A DNA stretch of 51,552 bases, from NCBI GenBank assembly GCA_944381235.1, contig CALWKI010000042.1, positions 1 to 51,552 on the forward strand, given 5' to 3'. The notes beneath the pieces are model-generated. The model was not told where the DNA came from. It was given only the letters and a program-made list of their open reading frames with translations, and did not search any database. Of this stretch, positions 17,560-26,906 are shown piece by piece (the first letter of the stretch is position 1; each line of letters opens with the position of its first letter). The position numbers and the translations under genes were made by a program. The stretch comes from an uncultured Clostridia bacterium (GTDB lineage: Bacteria; Bacillota; Clostridia; Christensenellales; UBA1242).

Positions 17560-18795
17560 TTATGTTACACTTTTACCAATATGAAAGTCATCTTGTTTTA
17601 TTTTCTTTATAAGGTGAAAAAAGATCATACCAGTGGCTAAATCTATTTTTTCTTGCGTACTTCCACTCACTTTTTCATTAAACACATGAATCCCTTCAGA
17701 ATTGCCAACCGCAAATGTGACAATTCCTTTTTTCACATCTCCGCAACTGGATACAACAATATCCGCCCCAGAATTTTCTAAAATTCCAAGCGCCATTTGA
17801 TAAGCAAGTTCAGAATAATCAATAACGCTTTTCTTAAAAATACTCTTTTCAACGCCAAGAAGTTTTATTTTTGAATTGTCATCAGTTGCAACTATGCTTT
17901 CACTAATAATTTCAGATGCATTTTCGAGATTGTTGTATAATGAACTTGTTAGTGCCCCAGCAGTAAAATCTTCAGCAAAAGAAAGTTTCAATTTTCTAAT
18001 TGACAAAAGAGTATATATAAACTCTTCCAAACTCTCGTCTCTTTCAGAATAAAAGTAAGGTAATAACTTTGTGTAGACTTTACTCACAATGTTTTTTTGA
18101 GCGTCGCTTCTTGTTCCACCTTTAATTTTTATTATAATTTCACCTCTAAGCATTCTTTCACTACAAATAATTTCAATAGAATATTTGTTTCTTATCTCAT
18201 CTCTAAGCAAATGTCTTAAATCACTTAATTTTATACCAAAGGTCCTTAAAATATAGGTTTTATCTTTCAAATCTTCCTTGTTATTTGAAATTATAAACGG
18301 CATAACTGAAGAAAAAAACATATGATACAATTCGTTTTCTTCAAGTGGTAATAAAAAGACTAATTTCTCTTCTTTTTCGCACAAGCATCCTTGATAAGCA
18401 CTAAATGGATTTTTTATAGTCCGGGCGACTTCTGGCATTTGGGAAAGACTCCCGTCTTCTTTTTGTAACGGAACATTCATTTCTTTTGCATACTCATCAA
18501 TGTTTTTCTTTGCATATTCATTATTTTCCATTTTAGAGTTAAATAAGTCACAAAGAAGTTTTTTGCACATATAAAACTTATCCCATTCGTTTTCACATAT
18601 GAGTATTGTTGCGTCACAAGTTGAATAAGCAAGTTTCAAGTTTTCACTTACTACACTTGCTTCACTTTTAAGCACATTTGACAATAAAACATCTTGTTTG
18701 TTCTTATAAAGCGTTGAACAAATTTGTGACAAGATATTTTGTTTATTGCTTGACATAAGTTCGCTATTTGAAACTGTAATTAATCCTATCTTCAT
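17560..18795 (-). CDS. cinA: Degenerate CinA-like protein
   Basis: CinA joins an N-terminal MoCF-type domain to a C-terminal amidase-like domain (NMN deamidase in several bacteria). Synteny rimO-pgsA-cinA and overall length (411) support the assignment. The N-terminal motif GTELLLG reads NSELMSS here, and no GGLGPTxDD motif is found; the matching place reads ILICENEWDKF. In the C-terminal half the SAESCTGG motif reads FAEDFTAG, with more normal segments after it (SIVATDDNSKIKLLGV). The N-terminal active site is probably lost, and the C-terminal serine and cysteine positions have changed too. recA, the usual next gene, is absent. Confidence 0.72.
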   Translation of the reverse strand: MKIGLITVSNSELMSSNKQNILSQICSTLYKNKQDVLLSNVLKSEASVVSENLKLAYSTCDATILICENEWDKFYMCKKLLCDLFNSKMENNEYAKKNIDEYAKEMNVPLQKEDGSLSQMPEVARTIKNPFSAYQGCLCEKEEKLVFLLPLEENELYHMFFSSVMPFIISNNKEDLKDKTYILRTFGIKLSDLRHLLRDEIRNKYSIEIICSERMLRGEIIIKIKGGTRSDAQKNIVSKVYTKLLPYFYSERDESLEEFIYTLLSIRKLKLSFAEDFTAGALTSSLYNNLENASEIISESIVATDDNSKIKLLGVEKSIFKKSVIDYSELAYQMALGILENSGADIVVSSCGDVKKGIVTFAVGNSEGIHVFNEKVSGSTQEKIDLATGMIFFHLIKKIKQDDFHIGKSVT

Positions 18796-18822
18796 TTGTT
18801 TTCCCCTTGCGACTTTTAATTT

Positions 18823-19413
18823 TTATTGAGGTTCTTTTTCTTCTTTAAATACATCCCTATTTTTGATAATGTAATGAAGTCCAGAAATTAGAGTAATAAG
18901 AGTGGTTAAAACGAGTAGCCCAAAGCAAATATAATAGCAAACGTTTAACCCTATGCCCGTAATTGTCGTCATTAAAAAACTATAAATCATAAAAAAGAGC
19001 AATGAAAAGAACTGCAAAACTGCCTTAAATTTACCAAAATAATCTGCAGAAATTATTTTATTTTTGCTTGCCGCAAGTTGACGCAAAGCGCTGACCATAA
19101 ATTCTCTTAAAATGATAATTATAGCACAAATAGCCCCATATGGAGAAGCGACCGTCCCATCGGTTATAACTAGAAGCAATGCCGTAGTTACAAACATTTT
19201 ATCTGCAATGGTGTCTAGAAAAGTCCCAAGCACTGTCACTTGTCCATTTTTCCTAGCAATATGACCATCAAGATAATCGGTTAAGATACCAATTAAAAAA
19301 AGAACAGACGCAATTAATTTTCCGCCGTATAGGAATGGCTCTGCCAAATAAAAAAAGATTATAAAAGGTATTAAAATCAGTCTACAGATTGTAATTTTGT
19401 TTGGTAAATTCAT
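18823..19413 (-). CDS. pgsA: CDP-diacylglycerol-glycerol-3-phosphate 3-phosphatidyltransferase
   Basis: Makes phosphatidylglycerol phosphate from CDP-diacylglycerol and glycerol-3-phosphate, the committed step to phosphatidylglycerol. The CDP-alcohol transferase motif is complete: D46, D49-G50, A53-R54, G63, D67 and D71. Five to six hydrophobic segments place it in the membrane. Length 196 is normal. It starts 12 bases after rimO and is followed by cinA, the usual Bacillota order. Confidence 0.95.
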   Translation of the reverse strand: MNLPNKITICRLILIPFIIFFYLAEPFLYGGKLIASVLFLIGILTDYLDGHIARKNGQVTVLGTFLDTIADKMFVTTALLLVITDGTVASPYGAICAIIIILREFMVSALRQLAASKNKIISADYFGKFKAVLQFFSLLFFMIYSFLMTTITGIGLNVCYYICFGLLVLTTLITLISGLHYIIKNRDVFKEEKEPQ

Positions 19414-19425
19414 TTTCTCGTCCTT

Positions 19426-20742
19426 TTAATATGTACTATTTTTGTCATTTATGCCTATAAAATAATCGTCCTTAAACCCAGTTATTTTTACATCGACAAA
19501 AGAACCCGGCACAAGTTTATTATATGACTTAAAATATATTTTATAATCAACGTCAGGCGCACAAAAGTAAGGTCTTCCAACATAATATTCATCTTGCACG
19601 CCGTCAACTATAACCTTAAAAACTTGCTTTTTAAGTTTTCTATTCTTCTTTGTAATAACTTTTTGCTGTAACTTTTCAACTATTTCTAGACGCTTGTCCT
19701 TTATTTTTTCGTCTATTTGATAGTCCATATTATATGCCTCTGTCCCCTCTTCCCTAGAAAACTTAAAAAACCCTACATTATCTAATTTAAAAACCTTCAA
19801 AAATGAGCAAAGTTCTTTAAAATCTCTTTTAGTTTCATTTGGAAAGCCAACCATAAATGTAGACCTAATTTTTATATCAGGAATTTCATGTCTAAGTTTG
19901 TTTATAAGTTCAATTATATCTCTTTTTCTACTTCTTCGTCTCATATGGCTTAACATATGATTACTAATATGTTGTAAAGGTAGGTCAAGATAGTGTACTA
20001 CCTTTGGGTTATTACTCATTTCACTTATTAATTCATTTGTTATATAGTCAGGATATGCATACAAAAGTCTTATCCAAACTAATTTCTTAATTTTACCTAG
20101 CTTTCTTAAAAGATCAACTAAACTTTCCTTTCTGTCAAATCCAAACCTTGTCACATCTTGGGCAACAAGTATAATTTCCTTTACGCCATTTTGGACTAAC
20201 CCTTCAACTTCACTTACAATATCAGAAATAGATCTTGACTTATACGTCCCACGAATAAATGGAATTTTACAAAACGCACATCTATTATTACACCCATCTG
20301 CAATTTTAACATAGGCATAGTGAGTAGGCGTCGTAAGTAGGCGAGTTCTTTTACCTTTTATTTTACTATACTTTTGGTCATATAACTTAAAAATTATTTC
20401 GTCAATTTTCTCATAATCTTCTGGAGTAACAACCTTATCGATTCCACTAAATTCCTTAGTTAATCCTTCTTTCTCTAAAATTGCTAAACAACCCACAACA
20501 ATTAATTTTTCAAGTTTTGCAGTTTTCTTAAGTGCTAAAATTTCTTTTATTGTCTCTTTTGCCTCACTCCTTGCCATTTCAATAAACGCACAGGTATTAA
20601 TTATTATAATATTTGCCTGAGTCTCATCCCCTACGATTTCAAATTCTGGTCTAGAAAGTTTGGTAACCATATTTTCAGTGTCAACTCTATTCTTATCGCA
20701 ACCTAAAGAAATAAAGCCAATCGTCTTTTTAAATTCACTCAT
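19426..20742 (-). CDS. rimO: Ribosomal protein S12 methylthiotransferase RimO
   Basis: Radical SAM enzyme that adds a methylthio group to an Asp of ribosomal protein S12. The N-terminal methylthiotransferase domain has its three cluster cysteines (SLGCDKNRVD, NTCAFI, VVGCLA). The radical SAM motif is CNNRCAFC, and the C-terminus has a TRAM domain. SLGCDKNRVD and the synteny with pgsA favour RimO over MiaB. Length 438 is typical. The ATG has GAGG upstream at a slightly long spacing. ftsK ends 83 bases upstream with a terminator, so rimO should start its own transcript. Confidence 0.95.
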   Translation of the reverse strand: MSEFKKTIGFISLGCDKNRVDTENMVTKLSRPEFEIVGDETQANIIIINTCAFIEMARSEAKETIKEILALKKTAKLEKLIVVGCLAILEKEGLTKEFSGIDKVVTPEDYEKIDEIIFKLYDQKYSKIKGKRTRLLTTPTHYAYVKIADGCNNRCAFCKIPFIRGTYKSRSISDIVSEVEGLVQNGVKEIILVAQDVTRFGFDRKESLVDLLRKLGKIKKLVWIRLLYAYPDYITNELISEMSNNPKVVHYLDLPLQHISNHMLSHMRRRSRKRDIIELINKLRHEIPDIKIRSTFMVGFPNETKRDFKELCSFLKVFKLDNVGFFKFSREEGTEAYNMDYQIDEKIKDKRLEIVEKLQQKVITKKNRKLKKQVFKVIVDGVQDEYYVGRPYFCAPDVDYKIYFKSYNKLVPGSFVDVKITGFKDDYFIGINDKNSTY

Positions 20743-20785
20743 ATAATAATATCCTCATTAGTCTTTTTTCTCACAAAATAGAAAT

Positions 20786-20810
20786 AAAAATACTTATAAT
20801 AAGTACTTTT
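20786..20810 (-). terminator. Terminator after ftsK
   Basis: Minus-strand stem of 11 bp (20800-20810 and 20786-20796, one G-U pair) with a 3-base loop; the 3' arm ends in five T. It lies 15 bases after the ftsK stop. Confidence 0.65.
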
Positions 20811-20824
20811 ATCTCTTTATTTTT

Positions 20825-23749
20825 TTATGATGAGCCATAAATTTTATTGTAATCTTCCATTGTCATGTAAACCGACCTTGGCTTACTGCCGTCAGAGGAA
20901 GAAATAAACCCAGCCATCTCCATTTGGTCAATAATTTTTGCAGCCCTCTGATAACCTATTGCAAATCGTCTTTGAAGAAGTGAAATTGACGCCTGCCCAT
21001 TTTCTATAACAAGTTTTAACGCGTCTGGCATTAACGAGTCAATGCTTGGCATATTACCAGTGCCACCTCCACTATAACCTCCTTCACCACCATTTCCGCC
21101 GTCACTATTAATTGCTTTTTCAATATTTTCGTCATAGTAGCATGGATTATTTGCTTTTACAAAATCAACAACCGCCTTAACTTCTGGAGTATCAACAAAC
21201 GCACCTTGTACCCTTATTGGTTCACCATCCCTTGGCGAATACAACATATCACCTTTACCAAGTAGTTTTTCAGCACCACCTTGATCAAGGATAGTCTTAG
21301 AATCAACATAGTTAGTCACTGCAAAAGCAATTCTTGTAGGAAGGTTAATTTTAATACTACCAGTAATAATATCAACAGAAGGTCTTTGGGTTGCAAGAAT
21401 AAGGTGAATACCAGCAGCCCTTGCCTTTTGGGTAAGTCTTATAATCCTTTCCTCGAGTTCCTTTTTATTTGTTGTTACAACAAGGTCAGCAAGTTCATCT
21501 ACAATCAAAACAAGATATGGTAATTTTGGTAATTTCTTTGAAAGAACTTCCGGTTGTGCGTTATACTCTTGAAGATTTTTTACAAAACATTCTTGGAAAA
21601 TTGTAAATCTTCTTTCCATTTCGTCAATCAACCAGTCAAAAGCTTGAAGTGCTTTTTTAGGTTCAGTCACAGCCTTTGGCATAAGAAGATGTGGAATATC
21701 GTTATATATTCCAAATTCCACCCTTTTTGGATCAACAAGAATAATTCTTAAGTCTTCTGGACTAGTTCTAAATAAGAAACTCAAAATTAATGCGTTAAGG
21801 CACACACTCTTACCAGATCCTGTCGACCCTGCAACAAGTAAGTGTGGCATCTTGTCAAGATTACAACAATAAACATTACCGTCCACATCTTCACCTAACG
21901 CAAACGTAAGCGGCGCTTTTGACTCAGTGAATCTAGGTGACGACACAATTTCTTTTAAGCCGACCGTCGAAATTTTGTCATTTGGGACCTCAATTCCAAC
22001 AGCACTCTTTCCACGAATTGGGGTCTCAATTCTAATATCACTTTTTGCCGCAAGCGCAAGCGCAATATCTGACGAGTGCGCGTGAATTTTCTTTACAGGA
22101 ATACCAGTTGGCATATGAAGTTCATACCTAGTAACCGCCGCCCCACGCCTTACAGCCTCAACCTTTGCCGGAACTTTAAATTCATTTAAAACATTCTCCA
22201 GCACGTTTATCTTTTCTGCATTATTTGACTCCTCGTCTTCGTCTTTAGGATAAGTCCTAAGAAGGTCAATAGGTGGTCTAACATAACGGCTAGGATAATC
22301 AAAATTTGGCTCTTTTTTCTTATTGTGAGAATTATCCCCTCCACCTAAAACCTCAAAGTTAAAGTTTCTATTAAGGTTTACCGTTTGACCAAGACTACTT
22401 TCAACACTTTCATTTGTGTTATGGTCAGCATACGTTTCGTCAACAAACTTTTGACTTTTTATACTGTTATCACTTTCAATAACAGGCTCTCTTTTTTCAA
22501 ATTCTACAGTTTTACTATTATTATCCGTTTGATTAAATGAATTTGGGTTCAAAGGACTAAATTTTTTTTCAAGAGTTTCTGGCTTAATAAAATCTTCTTC
22601 AAGGTCAACCAAATTTGATATATCATCAACCTCTTCCTCGTCTTCATCATAAAAATTAAACTTTTTCTCAGGCTCAATTTCGTAATTATTAATTTTCTTT
22701 ATCTCTTGTCTCTGTGCAGTATCCTCTAAAACCTCACTAACCTCTTCTCTCTTTAATCTTTCAGTCTGTCTTTCATTGTAAAGTCGCATTTTTTCTTTGT
22801 AATCTTCATAATCTTCAGCGTTAATTATTGGATTGTCATTCTGATTATGCATATCGTGAATTTTAGACAAATACTCGATGTTTTCTTTGAACAATGGATT
22901 TTCCTTTTTTACAACTTTTTCGTCCTCATAAATAAACTTTTGAGGCTTTTCCTCTCTCATTGCCCTATTTTGCCAAGTTGACGACAAAGAATTTGAATAC
23001 AACCTAGGTCTACTTTGCTCTTCAGTTCTTATTTCGCTAACATCCTCTTCTCGTTTCTTTAAGCCTAAAAGTTCTTTAGCCCTTTCTTGTTTGTACTCTT
23101 CTTCAGACATCGGCTCTTCAGTTTCAATTTCTTCTTCTACTGTTTCTTGAGGCTCTATTTTGCTTTTTTCTTCTTTATAATACTCAATATCATCGCTATC
23201 AAAATGGAAAGTTTGATAACTTGGCTTTTCATTTGCCACCCTTATTTTTTGTTTATATTCGTCAAGATATGATATGATAAAATAGATTGAAATAATGAGT
23301 GCTATTCCATAAATTACAATACCTGCAATGTCGTGGAGTAAACTTGTAATTGGGAAAGTGAGCACGCCAATTACAACTCCACCTGGAGTATAAAGCGAAT
23401 AAAAACAAGCCCTAAGGTACTCTCCGTAAGTTAAACTTTCCTCTCTAAACCCAGTAAAAATAATTTGCAAAACACACATAAGGAAGAAAAAGGCAAGACA
23501 CAAATATAAAATGTATTTTGGAGAATAGACAAATCGCTTATTCATAATAAACGCAACACCACAAAGAAGCATAAATAACAAAATAGGATAAAGCATAATA
23601 CCAAAAACACCAAGCAAAAACGCTTTAACCCCATATAAAAATTCAAATGTAGAAAAGACAAAAAGGACGAGAGACAAAACAACCATAATAATTCCAATGG
23701 TCTTTTTCTTCTTAGCAACACTAAAATTGTTCAAGCTCTCGCTATCCAA
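20825..23749 (-). CDS. ftsK: DNA translocase FtsK/SpoIIIE
   Basis: Membrane-anchored hexameric DNA pump acting at division or sporulation septa. Four hydrophobic segments fill the first 160 residues, followed by a long acidic, Glu- and Asn-rich linker. The motor has Walker A GSTGSGKSV and Walker B LVLIVDELADL. The C-terminal gamma winged helix reads SLLQRRFAIGYQRAAKIIDQME, after a glycine-rich spacer. The longest frame begins at a GTG at 23764, but that codon overlaps the ribosome site GGAGGG. The TTG at 23747-23749, 7 bases after GGAGGG and giving DSESLNNF, is the better start. Promoter at 23772-23799. Confidence 0.94.
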   Translation of the reverse strand: MDSESLNNFSVAKKKKTIGIIMVVLSLVLFVFSTFEFLYGVKAFLLGVFGIMLYPILLFMLLCGVAFIMNKRFVYSPKYILYLCLAFFFLMCVLQIIFTGFREESLTYGEYLRACFYSLYTPGGVVIGVLTFPITSLLHDIAGIVIYGIALIISIYFIISYLDEYKQKIRVANEKPSYQTFHFDSDDIEYYKEEKSKIEPQETVEEEIETEEPMSEEEYKQERAKELLGLKKREEDVSEIRTEEQSRPRLYSNSLSSTWQNRAMREEKPQKFIYEDEKVVKKENPLFKENIEYLSKIHDMHNQNDNPIINAEDYEDYKEKMRLYNERQTERLKREEVSEVLEDTAQRQEIKKINNYEIEPEKKFNFYDEDEEEVDDISNLVDLEEDFIKPETLEKKFSPLNPNSFNQTDNNSKTVEFEKREPVIESDNSIKSQKFVDETYADHNTNESVESSLGQTVNLNRNFNFEVLGGGDNSHNKKKEPNFDYPSRYVRPPIDLLRTYPKDEDEESNNAEKINVLENVLNEFKVPAKVEAVRRGAAVTRYELHMPTGIPVKKIHAHSSDIALALAAKSDIRIETPIRGKSAVGIEVPNDKISTVGLKEIVSSPRFTESKAPLTFALGEDVDGNVYCCNLDKMPHLLVAGSTGSGKSVCLNALILSFLFRTSPEDLRIILVDPKRVEFGIYNDIPHLLMPKAVTEPKKALQAFDWLIDEMERRFTIFQECFVKNLQEYNAQPEVLSKKLPKLPYLVLIVDELADLVVTTNKKELEERIIRLTQKARAAGIHLILATQRPSVDIITGSIKINLPTRIAFAVTNYVDSKTILDQGGAEKLLGKGDMLYSPRDGEPIRVQGAFVDTPEVKAVVDFVKANNPCYYDENIEKAINSDGGNGGEGGYSGGGTGNMPSIDSLMPDALKLVIENGQASISLLQRRFAIGYQRAAKIIDQMEMAGFISSSDGSKPRSVYMTMEDYNKIYGSS

Positions 23750-23771
23750 AACTTTTCCCTCCACTACGAAA

Positions 23772-23799
23772 ATTTTAGCACATTTTTTTATACTTTCAA
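23772..23799 (-). promoter_or_regulatory. ftsK promoter
   Basis: Minus-strand TTGAAA (23794-23799), 16-base spacer, TAAAAT (23772-23777). The start point is near 23765, almost on the GTG, which supports initiation at the downstream TTG instead. Confidence 0.65.
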
Positions 23800-23818
23800 A
23801 AGATTTTTAATAAGTTTT

Positions 23819-25090
23819 TTACTCTAGGCTCTCAAAAATTTCTTCCCGGACACCTTTACTTACAACGCAACCACAAATGTTTGAAAAATTAAACACCTTC
23901 CTCGCAACTCTCATAAGGTCGTCTAAACTCACTGCGTCTATCTCTTGTAATTTTTCTTCCATTGTTAAAACTTTTCCAAAAAGCAAGGTGTTTACCATAT
24001 TTTTTCTTGCAATTCTTGAAGATTTTTCATTACTATATAAAAGTGAACTTTTTAGATATATTTTTGCCCGCTCAAGTTCTTTAGCATCAATTCCTTTTTT
24101 AAGGAGGTCGTTTATCTCGCGCTTTATTATATCAACCGCTTTTTTTGCACTTTTATCATTTGTTCCAAAACATATACTAAAATCACCGCCAAACTCATAC
24201 ATTGTCGCAAAACTTGAAATTGAATACACAAGCCCCTCGTCATCTCGCACATGTCTAAAAAGTCGAGATCCCATAGAACCACCTAAAATATATGATAATA
24301 CTTGATTTGTCATATAATCAGTACTATAAACATTATCTGTTGGAAAGCCAAAAATGACTTGTGCTTGATTAACATCCTTTTTTACGCTGATAAACTTTTT
24401 ATCAGGGACTATAGTTCTCGACTTGTTTTTTTCTTCAACCTTTCCCTTTATTCCTTTAAAAAATTTATCATTAATATAAGTTGTTACATACTCTTTTACT
24501 TTATTAAACTTAACACTTGTTGTTACAGAAACTATAATTTTGTTTGGAACATAATATTCCTTTACAAAACTTATTATCTCTTTTCTACCAATATTTTTTA
24601 ACGTTTCCTTAGTCCCTAACGCGTCAAGAGACAAAATTGAACCCGAATAAAAGATTTTATTATAATTTTGAAACGCGACTCCTTGTGGATCATCTGCGTC
24701 TCTATCAATTTCCTCAAAAATAACTTTTCTTTCAGTCTCAATGTCCTCTTCGTTATAAGTAGAACAAAAGACGATTTCGCTAAGAAGGTCAAACATTTCT
24801 TCAAATTTTTCACTGAGCCCTGTCGCATAATAACAAGTCCTATTAATTGTCGTGTAAGCATTGACACTTGCACCAATCTCTTCAAAATTTTGTGCAATGT
24901 CCTTCCCTTCTCTTTTTTTAGTCCCCTTAAACGACATATGTTCTATAAAATGCGATATACCAAGATTATTTTCGTTTTCATCAATCGCCCCTACATTAAT
25001 ACAAATATTTATGCTCGCAGGACGCGTGTCTTCAATTTCTTGATATACAAGTCTAAGTCCACTAGGAAATGTATGTGTGTGCACCTTCAT
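23819..25090 (-). CDS. M16 family zinc peptidase
   Basis: Insulinase/processing-peptidase family, related to the YmxG type found in Bacillota. The inverted zinc motif HFIEH is at 47-51 with the third ligand in the ETERKVIFEEI helix. The second M16 domain contains the GGSMGSRLFRHVRDDEGLVYS segment. The 423-residue length fits a two-domain member. No signal peptide is visible, so it probably acts in the cytoplasm. The ATG has AAAGGAG upstream, and a TATAAT with TTGAAT 15 bases before it lies about 45 bases ahead. The substrate is unknown. Confidence 0.93.
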   Translation of the reverse strand: MKVHTHTFPSGLRLVYQEIEDTRPASINICINVGAIDENENNLGISHFIEHMSFKGTKKREGKDIAQNFEEIGASVNAYTTINRTCYYATGLSEKFEEMFDLLSEIVFCSTYNEEDIETERKVIFEEIDRDADDPQGVAFQNYNKIFYSGSILSLDALGTKETLKNIGRKEIISFVKEYYVPNKIIVSVTTSVKFNKVKEYVTTYINDKFFKGIKGKVEEKNKSRTIVPDKKFISVKKDVNQAQVIFGFPTDNVYSTDYMTNQVLSYILGGSMGSRLFRHVRDDEGLVYSISSFATMYEFGGDFSICFGTNDKSAKKAVDIIKREINDLLKKGIDAKELERAKIYLKSSLLYSNEKSSRIARKNMVNTLLFGKVLTMEEKLQEIDAVSLDDLMRVARKVFNFSNICGCVVSKGVREEIFESLE

Positions 25091-25309
25091 ATTGTAAATA
25101 ACTCCTTTGAGAGTAATTATAACCTTTAATTCAAAAATTCAAAAATGATTTTATTATTTTTTTCTTTTTATTTAGTCATTTTGCATATGTCCATTTTTAA
25201 CAATTTTTTTGCTCAAGAATTTTGTTTTTTAATGAAATTTTATAAAAACCATATAAAAACTAGCAAAAAAATAAATAAAATACCTTGTTTTTTTAAATTT
25301 TACACTTAT

Positions 25310-26044
25310 TTAGGTTATACCAAGTGTGTTACTTACTGTCGTCACGTTGAGCCCTTTTTCTTGAAGTGTCGATATGATTTTACCTAAAACCTTTGCCGTT
25401 TTTTCGGTTGGGTGCATAAGTATTAAATCTCCACCGACAGTCTTTTCAGTCGCACGCTTAAAAATCAAATCTTCGTCTTTGTCTCGCCAGTCAATAGTGT
25501 CTCTGCTCCACATTATAGTTTTATAGCCCATACTTTCGGCGACATTCAATACTTTTTCATTAAGACTACCCGATGGCGGCGCAAAGAGTGTGGTTTTTTT
25601 ACCTATTATTCCTTCAATAAGCTCCTCGGTCATATAAATTTCACTCTTATTTGCCTCAGTTGAAATCTTTGCATGGTCTTTGTGAAAATATCCATGGTTA
25701 CCAATCTCATGCCCAGCGTTACTAATTTTTTGCAACATTTCATTGTTTTTACCTGCCCAGTATCCACCTATAAAAAAGGTCGTTTTGACATTGTACTCGC
25801 TAAGGGTTGCAAGCATGTCATCTAAATATTCAGTCCCCCAATAAACATTAATCATAAGACTAACATTGTTTGACGACTTGTCTCCCGTGTAATACGCCGG
25901 CGCACTTGCTTCATAAACAGTGCTTGAAATCGGTAAAAACACCGACACCCCAAGTACAAGCACAACAAGTAGCCCCAAAATTATGTTGCACGTAACATTA
26001 ACAAACTTCTTTTCATTATTTACATTAAAACCAATTATCTTCAT
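25310..26044 (-). CDS. Membrane-anchored NodB-fold (polysaccharide deacetylase-like) protein
   Basis: One hydrophobic segment near residues 18-42 acts as an uncleaved anchor or signal sequence, with the NodB domain outside the cell. FFIGGYWAGKN, NHGYFHKDH (the HxxxH zinc motif) and APPSGSLNEKVL (motif 3) are clear. Motif 1, usually TFDDG, reads INVYWG, so the catalytic Asp seems to be missing; related sporulation-type deacetylases vary here too. LILMHPTEKT resembles the final catalytic-His motif. The start has no Shine-Dalgarno (a TATAGT lies 6 bases before the ATG). A role on cell-wall or spore-wall sugars is likely by family, but activity is doubtful. Confidence 0.8.
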   Translation of the reverse strand: MKIIGFNVNNEKKFVNVTCNIILGLLVVLVLGVSVFLPISSTVYEASAPAYYTGDKSSNNVSLMINVYWGTEYLDDMLATLSEYNVKTTFFIGGYWAGKNNEMLQKISNAGHEIGNHGYFHKDHAKISTEANKSEIYMTEELIEGIIGKKTTLFAPPSGSLNEKVLNVAESMGYKTIMWSRDTIDWRDKDEDLIFKRATEKTVGGDLILMHPTEKTAKVLGKIISTLQEKGLNVTTVSNTLGIT

Positions 26045-26404
26045 ACTAAAACTATATGAAAATAATTTGATATATTATGCAAAAAATAAATGTTAGGCTA
26101 AAAGTAATAAGATATAATATAATCATAAACGTAAAAAATCAGCAAAAGGATAAGAAGAATATTTATATAATAAGTATTGTACGAAAGGTAATATACATAT
26201 TTACTTTCGTTTCCTATTAATCTTTGGTATGGTATAACTACATTTTTAAGTTACAATAAAAAACTCTCTTTGTTAAGAAATTATCTTTAGATTTTTAAAA
26301 TAATTTTACATTAAGTAAGTAATAACTTATACTAAACAATTAATTAGATATTCTTAATTAATTATGGCGACTTTTCTGATGCAAAGAAAACTGCTACTTA
26401 TAAC
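26045..26404. other. Gene-free AT-rich region
   Basis: No open frame with a ribosome site is found. The notable structure is a hairpin with arms ACGAAAGGTAA (26181-26191) and TTACTTTCGT (26201-26210), 10 bp with one bulged G and a 9-base loop. An AT-only dyad lies at 26338-26363. A minus-strand promoter for the deacetylase-like gene, TTGCTG-18-TATATT around 26110-26145, is possible but weak. Confidence 0.5.
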
Positions 26405-26440
26405 AAAAAAAAAGATATGAGTAAATTATCATACCTTTTT
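26405..26440 (-). terminator. Distal terminator after rplS
   Basis: Minus-strand 12-bp stem (26429-26440 and 26409-26420) with one G-U pair and an 8-base loop; the 3' arm runs into nine T. This is a strong intrinsic terminator. Confidence 0.8.
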
Positions 26441-26454
26441 AACCAAAAACTAAA

Positions 26455-26486
26455 AAAGATAACTTATAAATAATAACTTATCTTTG
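26455..26486 (-). terminator. Proximal terminator overlapping the rplS stop
   Basis: Minus-strand AAAGATAA and TTATCTTT arms flank a 15-base loop and are followed by T residues. The 5' arm contains the rplS stop codon TAA (26478-26480). Confidence 0.6.
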
Positions 26487-26819
26487 TTCCTTAATATTTG
26501 TAGCCTTACCTGAAAGACCTCTTAAGTAAAATAATTTTGCCCTTCTTACTTTACCTTTTTTCAAAACATCTATTCTGTCTATTCTTGGACTATGAAGAGG
26601 GAAAGTTCTTTCAACACCGACACCAAAAGAGATACGTCTCACCGTAAAGTTTTCTCTTATCCCACCATTTTTGCGTGCAATAACAGTGCCTTCATAACCC
26701 TGAATTCTCTCCTTATTACCTTCTTTAATCTTATAATAAACCTTGACAGTGTCGCCAATGCCAAAATCTGGAACAGAATCTTTTACGCTTTCTTTTTCAA
26801 TAACATCTATAAGGTTCAT
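26478..26819 (-). CDS. rplS: 50S ribosomal protein L19
   Basis: The sequence from [13 protein letters not shown] through [13 protein letters not shown] and [24 protein letters not shown] is L19. The open frame continues 24 codons upstream, but the ATG at 26817-26819, preceded by GGAGG, gives the family length of 113 residues. In Bacillus rplS follows trmD; here it has moved behind yraN and has its own promoter (26849-26877). Two terminators follow. Confidence 0.97.
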   Translation of the reverse strand: MNLIDVIEKESVKDSVPDFGIGDTVKVYYKIKEGNKERIQGYEGTVIARKNGGIRENFTVRRISFGVGVERTFPLHSPRIDRIDVLKKGKVRRAKLFYLRGLSGKATNIKEQR

Positions 26820-26848
26820 TTTCTTGCCTCCATTTTCAAATGCAAAAT

Positions 26849-26877
26849 ATATTAACATAACACGATAAAAATTGCAA
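26849..26877 (-). promoter_or_regulatory. rplS promoter
   Basis: Minus-strand TTGCAA (26872-26877), 17-base spacer, TAATAT (26849-26854). The -35 box is also the 3' arm of a short TTGCAA hairpin that may end yraN transcription. Confidence 0.55.
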
Positions 26878-26906
26878 GCATTTTTTTGCAACTAATATTA
26901 TTTTAA

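Noticed and set aside
25145-25387. Plus-strand 80-codon frame in the M16-deacetylase gap
   Set aside because: Phe-rich AT-driven frame with no ribosome site that overlaps the end of the deacetylase-like gene. The 219-base gap holds only the probable M16 promoter and a weak terminator.
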